A stretch of DNA of 64,000 bases from Rhodobacteraceae bacterium Alg231-04 (GCA_900143635.1 FREY01000011.1:79164-143163); one strand, 5' to 3'; counted from the stretch's first letter, positions 54,683 to 63,316 are shown. Numbers and translations: made by a program. The notes: a model not told the origin generated them from the sequence alone.

Positions 54683-55786
54683 TCAGGCCGGGAAAACAAA
54701 GCAGCGGTTGCGCCGCACGGTCAGCCACATCACCCGGCCAGCTTCGGGAAGAAAGACATTGGGCACCGTGGCCTTCAGGGTTGACCCGTCATGCTCCAGC
54801 TTGAACTCAACCAGGCTTTCATGGCCAAGAAAGCGGGCGCGCTGCACAATGGCCCGTGCTGCCACCCCATCACTTGGGGTTGGCAAAGGGCCCTGCCCGG
54901 CCCGGTCAAAATCGATCCGCAGGTGCTGCGGGCGAAACACGATGTCCACATCGGTGCCATCCGGCAGGCCCGGCGCCAGAAACTGACCAAAGGGTGTTTC
55001 CGCCAATGCGCCCTGAACGGTGGCGCGCAGGGCATTTGTATCACTGAAAAAAGCAACCGCCGCCCGGTCCACAGGCCGGGTGTAGACATTATACGGCGCG
55101 CCCTGCTGGACGATCTTTCCGCCCCGCATCAGGGCGATCTCATCGGCCATGCGCATTGCCTCTTCCGGCTCATGTGTCACCAGAAGAACGGCGGCGTCTT
55201 CTTCTTTCAGCAGGCTCAGCGTCTCGTCGCGGATGCCATCGCGCAGCCGGTTGTCCAGCCCCGAGAACGGCTCATCCATCAACATGATACGCGGTTTCGG
55301 CGCCACCGCGCGGGCCAGAGCAACCCGCTGCTGCTCACCGCCCGACAGTTCATGCGGATAGGCGTCGATGAAGCGGGCAAGGGACACTTTGGCCAGCATT
55401 TCCTCGGCACGGGCGCGTTTTTCGTCTTTGCTGCCCTTCACGCCAAAAGACACGTTCTGCGCCACGCTCAGATGTGGGAACAGGGCAAAATCCTGAAACA
55501 TCAGGCCGATTTCGCGCCGCTCAGGCGGCACCCGGAACAGGGTGTCGCAGATCAGGCTGCCATCAACGTAGATCTCGCCGCTGTCCTGCATCTCGACGCC
55601 GGCGATCATCCGCAGCGTGGTGGATTTGCCGCAGCCCGACGGGCCCAGAAGACAGGTCACCTGCCCCGCCTGAATGGTCAGCGACACATCATCCACCACC
55701 CGGCGCCCCTCGAAAGTGCGGACCAGATTGCGGATCTCCAGCCGCGGCGCGGCCTGCAGCTGGCGGGCTTCAAGAGGTTGGTTCAT
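54683..55786 (-). CDS. ABC transporter ATP-binding protein (Fe3+/polyamine type), orphan
   Basis: This 367-residue ATPase has Walker A GPSGCGKST (48-56), the signature LSGGEQQR near 149, Walker B MLMDEPFSGLD and the H-loop VTHEPEEA, with a C-terminal TOBE-like domain (about 270-365). The length and domain order match FbpC/PotA-type importers for iron or polyamines. No permease or binding-protein gene is adjacent, so its partners lie elsewhere or it works alone. The start at 55786 gives MNQPLEARQLQ. Confidence 0.88.
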   Translation of the reverse strand: MNQPLEARQLQAAPRLEIRNLVRTFEGRRVVDDVSLTIQAGQVTCLLGPSGCGKSTTLRMIAGVEMQDSGEIYVDGSLICDTLFRVPPERREIGLMFQDFALFPHLSVAQNVSFGVKGSKDEKRARAEEMLAKVSLARFIDAYPHELSGGEQQRVALARAVAPKPRIMLMDEPFSGLDNRLRDGIRDETLSLLKEEDAAVLLVTHEPEEAMRMADEIALMRGGKIVQQGAPYNVYTRPVDRAAVAFFSDTNALRATVQGALAETPFGQFLAPGLPDGTDVDIVFRPQHLRIDFDRAGQGPLPTPSDGVAARAIVQRARFLGHESLVEFKLEHDGSTLKATVPNVFLPEAGRVMWLTVRRNRCFVFPA

Positions 55787-55886
55787 ACGGACCTGCGGGA
55801 ATTGCTGAGGAAAACCATCGGCTGTTGCAGCCCGGATAGCAACCCGCGCCGCCCGGTGCAAGCACTGCCCATGGCGCGGGGCCTGC

Positions 55887-56930
55887 TCAGCAGCAGGACT
55901 GCGCCGCCTCGTCGCCCTCGGTAAAGGGGCTGTCACCACCACAGCCTTCGAAAATGCCATAATGGGTGGAGAAATCGCCGATGAAGTCGAAATGCGGCGC
56001 AAACCGCGTGTCCTTCAGCATCATCCAGGTGTTGCCGCAGACCGGAAAGACCTTGCCCGCCGCCATGTAATGGTGGTCATCCAGCATGAACCCATGCGGC
56101 GCATTGGGCAACGTGCCTTTATAGATCACCGCCTGGCCGTAATCCTCGCAGGCGGGTTCCAGCGCTGGCAGCTTGAACAAACGATAGGTGGCCGACAGGA
56201 ATTTTAGCGGCGCCACCCGTGCTTCCAGCTTGGGGTTCCCGATCGTCAAGGGCCGCGCCGTCACCTGACGCGGATCGCCAAAACCGGCACCGCGCGCCAG
56301 CGTCAGGAAATCATTCCAATAGAGCGCGCCGGACAGGCACTCGCCATAAAGAACCTCCTCCTCGGCCATTGCCTGCGGCACCCGGCGGTCCGCATAGACA
56401 TCCGAGAAATACATCTCACCGCCTTCTTTCAGCAGATGATACGCCCCGCGCAGCACCGCCGCCTTGTCGGTCGCAAGGTTCACCACGCAGTTGGAGACGA
56501 TGATGTCAAAACTGCCCGGTTCCAGCCCCAGCTCATCCAGCGTCTCGATATAGCCGTGATGAAATTCCACATTTGAGGCCGCGTGGCCAAAGGCCTCGGC
56601 ATGGAAATCCTGATGCCTGCGCGCCACGTCCAGCTGCGCCTCGGTCATGTCAACGCCAACAACCTTGCCGCTTTCGCCTACGAGGGCCGACAGCGCATAG
56701 ACATCGCGCCCGGCACCGCAGCCCAGATCCAGTATCCGCGCGCCCTCCAGCGCCTCGGGCGCAATCAGCCCACAGCCATAATAGCGCGTCAGCACCTCAT
56801 CATGCACTTTGGACAGGACCGCCTTCAGGTAATCCGGCATATCGGCGGGCGTGCAGCAAGCGTTGGTTTGCAGATCGCTGCTCGATTGCAGGGTCTCACC
56901 ATAATAAGTCTGCACATCTTCATGTTTCAT
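55887..56930 (-). CDS. arsM: Arsenite S-adenosylmethionine methyltransferase ArsM
   Basis: This 347-residue methyltransferase converts arsenite to methylated arsenicals. The SAM motif is DLGCGAGRD (68-76). The conserved arsenic-binding cysteines can be placed at Cys25/Cys26 (NACCTPAD), Cys148 (SNCVVNL) and Cys198 (GECLSGA). The C-terminus ends in a Cys pair (SCC). No ars operon surrounds it; a step in arsenolipid or arsenosugar synthesis is an alternative role. The start at ATG 56930 has GGGACC upstream. Confidence 0.93.
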   Translation of the reverse strand: MKHEDVQTYYGETLQSSSDLQTNACCTPADMPDYLKAVLSKVHDEVLTRYYGCGLIAPEALEGARILDLGCGAGRDVYALSALVGESGKVVGVDMTEAQLDVARRHQDFHAEAFGHAASNVEFHHGYIETLDELGLEPGSFDIIVSNCVVNLATDKAAVLRGAYHLLKEGGEMYFSDVYADRRVPQAMAEEEVLYGECLSGALYWNDFLTLARGAGFGDPRQVTARPLTIGNPKLEARVAPLKFLSATYRLFKLPALEPACEDYGQAVIYKGTLPNAPHGFMLDDHHYMAAGKVFPVCGNTWMMLKDTRFAPHFDFIGDFSTHYGIFEGCGGDSPFTEGDEAAQSCC

Positions 56931-57112
56931 CCGGTGGTCCCCTCTTTTCACTTCCCCACCAGCGCTACCCTCAGCGCCCTGAACAGGCAAGCCACATTGA
57001 CACAAGCGTGATCGACACACTGCCGCTGCCCGCAAGGGTCCCCGTTTATTTGGGCAATTAAAGTCCCGCGGTGAATTGGCCGCAGGCCAAGAGGAGCAGC
57101 GCCCCTTACGAT

Positions 57113-58216
57113 CTATTCCGCAGCCAGCAGTTCGAACGCCGCCTCAGCCCGCACAACCCCGTTGACCTGCACCTCGATCCGATGCGCCCCAGGCACCAGT
57201 CGGAAGGTCGTCGCATTCCCCTTCAGCCTGTGCTTCTTCTTCAGCACCAGAGGTTTGCCCGTCACGACCGCTTGCTTCAGCTTATGCACCTTGGCCGAGA
57301 CCTTGCCGCCGGGACGCTGAAAATGGATGATGTAGTCGACCAGCACAGGCCGTACTTCCGGCGCATTCAGTGTCACTGAAAACTCCAGCGCGCCATCAAT
57401 CCTGGCCTCGCCCGCTATCTGCAGGTCGGCCGAAACTGGCGCCTCCGGGTCATAGCCCAGCATCCGCATGGCACCGGGATGGCCCGCCTTCACCAGCCCG
57501 CGCAGCGCGTGGGCGGCCATCCAGTCCAGCTCGGCCTGGCGTTGCTTGTCAGCAGCGCGCCAGTCCTCCAGCCGCTGCAACACAAGATCGGGCTGCTTTT
57601 TTGATATGTCATTCAGGTGATTGGCCACCGACCGGGTGACATAACGGGTGCCATCCGCATGCAGCACATCCAGCAACGGCAGCGGATCAGACAGGCCCAA
57701 CCCCACCGCCTCGCCCCAGGGCAGCCGTGGCCGGGTGCCTTCGCTGACCAGCCGGCGCAGGTGGTAATTATCTGCCTGCGCCCAATCCTCCATCCGGCGC
57801 AGAACCAGATCCGGCCAGCGGTTCAAAAACGGGCGGATCGCCCATTCCATAGAGAACCTCTTGGTGATCTCACCCAACAGGTCCAGCGACAGGTCCGGAT
57901 GCGCCTCGGTGCCCTTGGCCGCCACCAATTCGCCCAAAGGGGCAAAGATGAAATCGCCGAAATCATCATCCGTCTTGGACGGATCCAGCGGTTCGGGCAG
58001 CGCACGCAGCAGCACCGGAGCAATCTCCGGCAGGGATTCGGGCAGCATGTCGCCCAAAACCTCGGCGATCCAGACGATCCGCGCCTTCAGCTCCAGCTCA
58101 GGCAATCGCTTCATCACCCGCGCTTCAAACTCTGCCGCATCAAACCCACTGTCAGCAGCGGCAAAAAGACCCGCCAGATAGCGGGTCTTTTCCAGGTTGA
58201 ACAATTGATCTTTCAT
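57113..58216 (-). CDS. AlkC-like DNA alkylation repair protein
   Basis: This 367-residue protein matches the AlkC group of HEAT-repeat DNA glycosylases that remove N-alkylated bases. The N-terminal KDQLFNLEKTRYLAGLF, the HEAT-like helices (WAIRPFLNRWPDLVLRRMEDWAQADNYHLRRLVSEGTRPRLPW region) and an Ig-like C-terminal domain (about residues 270-367) fit AlkC rather than AlkD. The start is ATG 58216. tag in this window provides a second alkyl-base glycosylase. Confidence 0.88.
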   Translation of the reverse strand: MKDQLFNLEKTRYLAGLFAAADSGFDAAEFEARVMKRLPELELKARIVWIAEVLGDMLPESLPEIAPVLLRALPEPLDPSKTDDDFGDFIFAPLGELVAAKGTEAHPDLSLDLLGEITKRFSMEWAIRPFLNRWPDLVLRRMEDWAQADNYHLRRLVSEGTRPRLPWGEAVGLGLSDPLPLLDVLHADGTRYVTRSVANHLNDISKKQPDLVLQRLEDWRAADKQRQAELDWMAAHALRGLVKAGHPGAMRMLGYDPEAPVSADLQIAGEARIDGALEFSVTLNAPEVRPVLVDYIIHFQRPGGKVSAKVHKLKQAVVTGKPLVLKKKHRLKGNATTFRLVPGAHRIEVQVNGVVRAEAAFELLAAE

Positions 58217-58233
58217 GACGGTCCTTGCCTGCC

Positions 58234-59013
58234 CTAAAGGGTCGCGTTGGTCGCCCCGCCGTCCAGCAGCACGTTCTGGCCAACGATATATCCCGCGTGT
58301 TGCGAGCACAGGAAGGCACAGGTGGCGCCGAACTCTTCCTTGGTGCCATAGCGACCAACCGGAATGGTGGCGCGGCGCTGTGCGGCCGCCTCTTCCATGG
58401 TGATGCCCGCGGCCTCGCTTGCCGATGTGTCGAGCGAGATCATCCGGTCAGTAGCATGAATGCCCGGCAGCAGATTGTTGATGGTAACACCGCTGCCCGC
58501 CACCTGCCGCGAGGTGCCCGCCACATAGCCGGTCAGACCGGCACGGGCCGAATTGGACAGGCCCAGCACTGCCACCGGAGCCTTTACCGATTGTGAGGTG
58601 ATGTTCACCACCCGGCCCCAGCCACGGTCCATCATGCCCGGCACCAGAGCTTTGATCATCGCAATTGGTGCCAGCATATTGGCGTCCAGCGCCTTGATGA
58701 AATCCTCGCGGTCCCAATCCGACCAGATGCCCGGCGGCGGGCCACCTGCGTTGTTGACCAGAATATCCACGCCTTCCGCGGCGGCCAGAACAGCCGCGCG
58801 GCCCTCTTCTGTGGCCACATCCGCCGCCACGGTCACCACATCTACACCGTATTCCTCACGGATCCTTGTGGCCGAAGCCTCCAGTGCCTCGGCGCCGCGC
58901 GCATTCATCACCAGATTGACGCCAGCCTCGGCCAGTTTTTCGGCGCAGCCCAGACCCAGACCCTTGCTTGATGCACAGACCAGCGCCCGTTTCCCTGAAA
59001 TTCCAAGATCCAT
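58234..59013 (-). CDS. SDR-family protein with atypical active site
   Basis: This 259-residue protein has the SDR cofactor motif CASSKGLG (13-20) and the NNAGG motif (87-91). The catalytic YxxxK is replaced: the aligned positions are Ser153 and Arg157 in LSNSARAGL. The ordinary Tyr/Lys redox chemistry is therefore doubtful, although a clade of SDRs with this substitution exists. It lies 17 bases upstream of the AlkC-like gene on the same strand, so the two may be cotranscribed. The start is ATG 59013. Confidence 0.87.
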   Translation of the reverse strand: MDLGISGKRALVCASSKGLGLGCAEKLAEAGVNLVMNARGAEALEASATRIREEYGVDVVTVAADVATEEGRAAVLAAAEGVDILVNNAGGPPPGIWSDWDREDFIKALDANMLAPIAMIKALVPGMMDRGWGRVVNITSQSVKAPVAVLGLSNSARAGLTGYVAGTSRQVAGSGVTINNLLPGIHATDRMISLDTSASEAAGITMEEAAAQRRATIPVGRYGTKEEFGATCAFLCSQHAGYIVGQNVLLDGGATNATL

Positions 59014-59213
59014 GGAATCTCTCCCCTTTTGGTTTTTGGTTTTCTGTTCTGTCCAGACCATGCAGCGCAGCGCTGCAATTGAAAAGCCCCGTGCCAGCAC
59101 CCACCTCCTCTTTGCCAGTGCCAAACTGTGGCCGCAATCGCGTGGCAGACTTCCAGAAGAAACTGGTCCTCAGGGCCAATCCGTGCCATCTGACAACATT
59201 CGAAACCATTGAA

Positions 59214-60221
59214 ATGATCCATCACGTGTCCACAGCAACCGGTCATATCCACGCCCTTTCGGCCTATCGCGCGGATGCGTTCCGGGCCGAATATGGTGCC
59301 AATACCGGCGATGCGCTGGGTATTCTGGATGAATTGGTTCTGGATGACATCTATGCGTTGACCCCCGCAGCCTGCAGTGCCCGTTTGGCGCTCGAGGCGC
59401 TGCCCGGAGGCCAGTTCCGCGTCGCCGACTCCTCCAGCCTCGGCCATCCCGGTGCCGCCGTGCATCTGGACTGCGCCATCAACCTGATGGAACCGGGCGG
59501 CACGACCGTTGAAGCGCTTGTTCTGGTTGAAGTCGACGACGAGGGCATGATCGCCGAGGTCTATCTGCTGCCACTGGTCCCGCTACAGCACAAGCTCCAG
59601 TACACCCTGCTGCACGCCAGCCGCGAGGGCGCGCGCAAATCGCTTGCCCAGGCCGCCAGCACCTCGTTCATTCGCGGCACCCGGATCACCCTGGCCACCG
59701 GCGCGCAGATCCGCGTCGAAGACCTGAAGCCCGGCGAGCGTGTGCTAACCCGTGATGCCGGCGCACAGGAAGTGCGCTGGACCGGGCTCACCACCCAGCG
59801 CGCCGAGGGCAGCCTGGCACCAGTGCTGATCAAGGCCGGGGCGTTGAACAATGAAAACGACCTACTGCTGGGGCCGAACCACCGCCTGTTCGTCTATCAG
59901 CGTGCCGATGAGATCGGCGTTGGATCTGCGGAGATTCTGGTCACCGCCCGCGATCTGGTGAACGGCACCACCGTCACCCTGCACGACGGCGGCTATGCGG
60001 ATTATTTCCAGATCCTCTTTGACAGCCATCACATCATCTATGCCGAAGGCATTGCTGCGGAATCACTGCTGGTGGATCCGGTGACCGAAAACGCCCTGCC
60101 CGGCCCGCTGCAGGGCAGCCTGTCTTATGGCCGCCGTGGCAGCCACGGTGTCGAGGTGCCACACCGCCTGCTGGATCGCCCGGATGCCGTCACTGCCCTG
60201 AAACGCGCCTCCCTGCGCTGA
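59214..60221 (+). CDS. Hint-domain protein (second copy, Ser in place of Cys)
   Basis: This 335-residue protein has an N-terminal region of about 145 residues of unknown fold, then a Hint domain: SFIRGTRITLATGAQIRVEDLKPGERVL (151-178), LGPNHRLFV and FQILFDSHHIIYAEGI. The first Hint residue is Ser151 rather than Cys, while the later His residues are kept, so residual N-O chemistry is conceivable but unproven. The start is ATG 59214; the frame is open for 82 codons upstream. It resembles the protein at 41910 only in the Hint part. Confidence 0.82.
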   Translation: MIHHVSTATGHIHALSAYRADAFRAEYGANTGDALGILDELVLDDIYALTPAACSARLALEALPGGQFRVADSSSLGHPGAAVHLDCAINLMEPGGTTVEALVLVEVDDEGMIAEVYLLPLVPLQHKLQYTLLHASREGARKSLAQAASTSFIRGTRITLATGAQIRVEDLKPGERVLTRDAGAQEVRWTGLTTQRAEGSLAPVLIKAGALNNENDLLLGPNHRLFVYQRADEIGVGSAEILVTARDLVNGTTVTLHDGGYADYFQILFDSHHIIYAEGIAAESLLVDPVTENALPGPLQGSLSYGRRGSHGVEVPHRLLDRPDAVTALKRASLR

Positions 60222-60342
60222 GATCCGCCGACCGCACCCCGCGCGTGGCAAAATAGCGCCAAGGCGGACAATAAGCGGGCTTTTCATCTTATCAAAACCT
60301 TCCTCTGCGTCTAATTTGGCTGAAAAAAGAGCAGAGGCACTA

Positions 60343-61215
60343 ATGATCGAGCGGTTAACCCTTCTACTGGGAGGGCTGTTGCTTATGGCGTCCACCGCTA
60401 TGGCAGACAAAGCAGGTGTGGGGGCTTGGGAAAACTCCGGCAACCGCACCCTGGAATGGATCGAGGACACTCCGGGCCTCGACTGGTATTACAATTGGCG
60501 GCCGGACCAGCTGTGGCATCAGGGCCGTCAACGCCGGTCCGTCGAATTTGTCCCAATGATCCATTCGGCCGCGGACCTGCGCAAACCGGTCAAATCCTCC
60601 AAACGGGTCAAGGCGCTGCTGGGCTTCAACGAACCGGACGGGCGTGGCAGCCATCAGGCGGGTCTGTCCCCACAGAAAGCCGCGCAGCTCTGGCCGCAGC
60701 TGGAAAAGCGCGGGTTGCGGCTGGGCAGCCCTGCGACAACCCAAGGACAAACCCTGGGTCGCAACTCCTGGCAAGGCAAGTTCATGCGCGAAGTGGCCGC
60801 CCGAGGTCTGCGTGTCGATTTCATGGCGGTGCATTACTATTCCACCAATGGCGATGTGAAAGCGTTCGAGGCCTGGCTGCGCAAGGTTCACGCGACCTAT
60901 AAGCGCCCCATCTGGGTGACCGAATTTGCCCGGATCGACTGGGACCGCCCCAATGCCGTCACCTACGAACAAAACGCCCGGTTTGCCGAAGACGCGATCC
61001 AGATGATGGAGCGCCTGCCCTTCGTCGAGCGCCACGCCTGGTTCGCCGCCAACCCCTATCCCTGGGGTGGCACCGTCCCCGAGATCAATCTGGTCACAGA
61101 CACTCTGGCACCCACGCCCACGGGCAAAGCATTTGACCGCACGCTCAGCCGCCTCGCGGGTCGCCCGGTTGCGGCCAATGGCGGCCAAGCCTCTGCGCGT
61201 GCGGGAAAAAAATAA
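60343..61215 (+). CDS. Exported glycoside hydrolase, GH128/asl1-like
   Basis: This 290-residue protein has a signal peptide (ending near TAMADK) and a TIM-barrel catalytic domain of the GH128/Asl1 type. Glu97 in GFNEPDG and Glu194 in WVTEFARIDW are the expected acid/base and nucleophile. GH128 members are beta-1,3-glucanases. An exported glucanase suits degradation of algal or fungal glucan. An AGAGG site lies seven bases before the ATG. Confidence 0.85.
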   Translation: MIERLTLLLGGLLLMASTAMADKAGVGAWENSGNRTLEWIEDTPGLDWYYNWRPDQLWHQGRQRRSVEFVPMIHSAADLRKPVKSSKRVKALLGFNEPDGRGSHQAGLSPQKAAQLWPQLEKRGLRLGSPATTQGQTLGRNSWQGKFMREVAARGLRVDFMAVHYYSTNGDVKAFEAWLRKVHATYKRPIWVTEFARIDWDRPNAVTYEQNARFAEDAIQMMERLPFVERHAWFAANPYPWGGTVPEINLVTDTLAPTPTGKAFDRTLSRLAGRPVAANGGQASARAGKK

Positions 61216-61366
61216 CGCGACACCCGAAGGTGCCGCGCAACTTGATACAAAAGACAATTTCGGGCGCCACCACTCACGATGTTGCGACCGGACTGTGTTT
61301 TAGCTTACTCTCCGGAGGGCAAGTGTCAACTTGAGACGCAGATAAAAGATGTGGCATTTTTATGAC

Positions 61367-61395
61367 GATGCATTTCTGCATCTGTCGTGTATACT
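61367..61395. promoter_or_regulatory. Inverted repeat and -10-like box before the HTH/membrane-protein pair
   Basis: GATGCA and TGCATC (61367-61382) flank TTTC and are followed by TATACT at 61390-61395, 28 bases before the HTH gene start. The layout suits repression or activation of this promoter by the HTH protein. No good -35 box is visible. Confidence 0.45.
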
Positions 61396-61422
61396 GACCT
61401 AAGATTGAACCTAGGAATATTT

Positions 61423-61713
61423 ATGTCTGAGATTTCCAGATTGGCCGAATTGCGCAAACTGCTGCTTGAAATGGAACACACCATGGGGCTGCAGGATCTC
61501 TCCTCTGTTGAGAGGGATGTTTTCTATGCTGCCACCGATCTGGCGGCTCCCGCGACACCGGTGAAATCGACCTCCCTGCAATCGCATGCTCTGCTCAGCA
61601 GTGTCTCACGCCCGACCTTCTTTCGGGCGTTGAAATCCTTGGTCGGCAAGGGCTACCTCACCCATTGCCACCCTCCTGTACGTGGTCAGTACCACGTATC
61701 GCATCCCAAGTAA
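61423..61713 (+). CDS. Winged-helix DNA-binding protein, small
   Basis: This 96-residue protein has a C-terminal winged-helix-like region: SVERDVFYAATDL, then SLQSHALLSSVSRPTFFRALKSLVGKGYLTHCHPP. The first 30 residues look helical (ISRLAELRKLLLEMEHTM). The family is not one I can name. The stop is three bases before the start of the membrane-protein gene, which suggests translational coupling. Confidence 0.75.
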   Translation: MSEISRLAELRKLLLEMEHTMGLQDLSSVERDVFYAATDLAAPATPVKSTSLQSHALLSSVSRPTFFRALKSLVGKGYLTHCHPPVRGQYHVSHPK

Positions 61714-61716
61714 TGC

Positions 61717-62286
61717 ATGGGGTACCAGCTGAGCCTCCGCCCTCTCTTACGAGACACTCTGGTGGTCTCCCTGGCCTATATCTCGGCGTTTTGCGTAACG
61801 TTTGAGTTTCTGATGCCGCTGCAGAACGCGCTGTTTCCGGATTTCGCCAGCCGGGCGAGCCTACTGTTCCTGCCCCATGGTGTGCGCGTCCTGTCGGCCT
61901 GGCTGCTGGGTTGGCGGTCGGTGATTGCCCTACTGCCGGCCGTTTTTGCAGTGTTCTGGTGGGTCGCAGGTGACGCGACCTTCACCCCCAGCCGCCTCGC
62001 CGCTATTGCCGTCGCCGTGATCATTCCGGCGCTTGCCTTTGATCTGGCCGCCCGGTTGCGGCTGAACATCGCCCCCTCCGCCCGCGCCACCCCGTGCTGG
62101 CCCTGCATCATGGGCATGGGGGTCGCGATTTCAGTGGTCAGCTCTCTGCTGACCAACCTTGCCTTTGGCAGCCCGCCGCAGGATTACATCGCCTATCTGA
62201 TCGGCGATGTCTTTGGCCTGTTCTTCCTGATGCTGCTGCTGATGTTCACCTTTCGCGCCCTGCGCCAGCGGGCCCGGCAAAGCTAG
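61717..62286 (+). CDS. MASE1-like membrane protein
   Basis: This 189-residue protein has five or six hydrophobic helices and resembles the membrane sensor part called MASE1: LLFLPHGVRVLSAWLLGWRSVIALLP. No GGDEF, kinase or other output domain is attached. It could be a sensor working with the coupled HTH protein, which is inference from the arrangement. Confidence 0.7.
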   Translation: MGYQLSLRPLLRDTLVVSLAYISAFCVTFEFLMPLQNALFPDFASRASLLFLPHGVRVLSAWLLGWRSVIALLPAVFAVFWWVAGDATFTPSRLAAIAVAVIIPALAFDLAARLRLNIAPSARATPCWPCIMGMGVAISVVSSLLTNLAFGSPPQDYIAYLIGDVFGLFFLMLLLMFTFRALRQRARQS

Positions 62287-62331
62287 GCCAGCATCCGCCC
62301 CGACCGGGCCAAACACCGAAAGCTCCCCAGC

Positions 62332-62643
62332 ATGATCCTGCACTGTGTCTTTTGCAATTTCCGCGCCGATGCCCCGGTTGCGCAGCGCGAACAGGTCCTG
62401 CAAGACCTCGCCGCCCTATCTCGCAGCCTTGACGGCGTTCTGGGGTTTGATTTCGGCCCCAACCGCGATTTTGAGAAGAAATCACAGTCCTTCAGCGACG
62501 GGTTTGTCATTCGCTTTGCCAACCCCGACGCGCTGCAGCACTACGCCATCCACCCGGACCACCAGCGCCTCGGAGGCCAGCTCTGCGATCTCTGCGAAGG
62601 TGGCGCCGACGGCATCATCGTCTTTGATCTGGAAACCGGGTAG
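62332..62643 (+). CDS. Dabb (stress-responsive A/B barrel) domain protein
   Basis: This 103-residue protein fits the dimeric A/B barrel fold: MILHCVFCNFRADAPVAQREQVLQDLAALSRSLDGVLGFDFGPNRDFEKKSQSFSDGFVIRF and later HPDHQRLGGQLCDLCEGG. Members occur in stress responses and small-molecule metabolism; the activity is unknown. It is 45 bases after the membrane-protein gene. Confidence 0.85.
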   Translation: MILHCVFCNFRADAPVAQREQVLQDLAALSRSLDGVLGFDFGPNRDFEKKSQSFSDGFVIRFANPDALQHYAIHPDHQRLGGQLCDLCEGGADGIIVFDLETG

Positions 62644-62968
62644 CGGCCCATAGCGCCGGGGCGAGACCACGTCCCGACCCGCACCAAACACCCACCGCGC
62701 CCGGACCGAGGAGTGGATGAAAGCGCCCTTCCCGTGGGGGTGAACAGGGACCCTGGCCCCGGTGGGGCGGCGAAAACCCAGTGAGCACCGAGCGCTGTTA
62801 CTCCAGCCTCTCCACTTAACCCACCGCGCCACGACCGAGGGGTGGGCGGGAAGCACCCTCCCCGTGGGGCCGGTCCGGGCGCTGCCCGGGCACAGCACGG
62901 GCAATGTGGGCCTGCATCAGTGGTTTAAGTAGATGTCCCCTAAGCGAACCTAGCGGACATTCGATCAC
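62644..62968. repeat. Intergenic region with two degenerate 50-bp direct repeats
   Basis: No gene is supported here. A segment of about 50 bases at 62691-62739 recurs imperfectly at 62820-62869; both begin CCCACCGCGC and end CCCGTGGGG. The copies are 129 bases apart. The minus-strand reading frame through them looks like a by-product of the repeat. Confidence 0.6.
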
Positions 62969-62986
62969 TCAAGTCGAATGTCCGCT
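62952..62986 (-). repeat. Perfect 13-bp inverted repeat overlapping the arsR-type stop codon
   Basis: Arms 62952-62964 and 62974-62986 are exact reverse complements with a nine-base loop that contains the regulator's TGA (62969-62971). No T tract follows on the minus strand. It resembles in layout the betB inverted repeat. Confidence 0.8.
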
Positions 62987-63316
62987 CCCGGCCAAAGAGC
63001 CCACATCTCCAAGCAAGCGACGAACCCGATCTGTTTGCAGTTTATAGAACACCCAATTCTTTATCTTCTTGCTCTCAACCAAGCCCTGCTCCTGAAGGAC
63101 TTTCATGTGGCTTGTCACTGTCGGCTGCTTGAGGCCGATCTTCTCGGTGATGAAACCAACGCAGACGCCATCATCGACCAAGTCTCCATCCACTTGTGGC
63201 CGGAAATGGTGTTCAGGCTCTGCCAACCAATGAACGATGCGTAAGCGGTTCTCGTTTGCAAGCGCGCTGAGGCTCTGCGCTATTGACTCGAAATCACGGT
63301 CTAAATAGTCATTCAT
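62969..63316 (-). CDS. ArsR-family transcriptional regulator
   Basis: This 115-residue winged-helix protein has the ArsR pattern: QSLSALANENRLRIVHWLAEPE near the start, then VGFITEKIGLKQPTVTSHMKVLQEQGLVESKKIKNWVFYKLQ. It lacks the CVCDL metal site of arsenic-sensing members, so the effector is unknown. It is divergent from the PhzF gene with only 31 bases between starts, which makes PhzF the likely target. Confidence 0.9.
   Translation of the reverse strand: MNDYLDRDFESIAQSLSALANENRLRIVHWLAEPEHHFRPQVDGDLVDDGVCVGFITEKIGLKQPTVTSHMKVLQEQGLVESKKIKNWVFYKLQTDRVRRLLGDVGSLAGSGHST

Noticed and set aside
62482..62904. A 140-codon minus-strand open frame across the duplicated segment
   Set aside because: It runs antisense into the Dabb gene, and its repeated peptide simply mirrors the DNA repeat.
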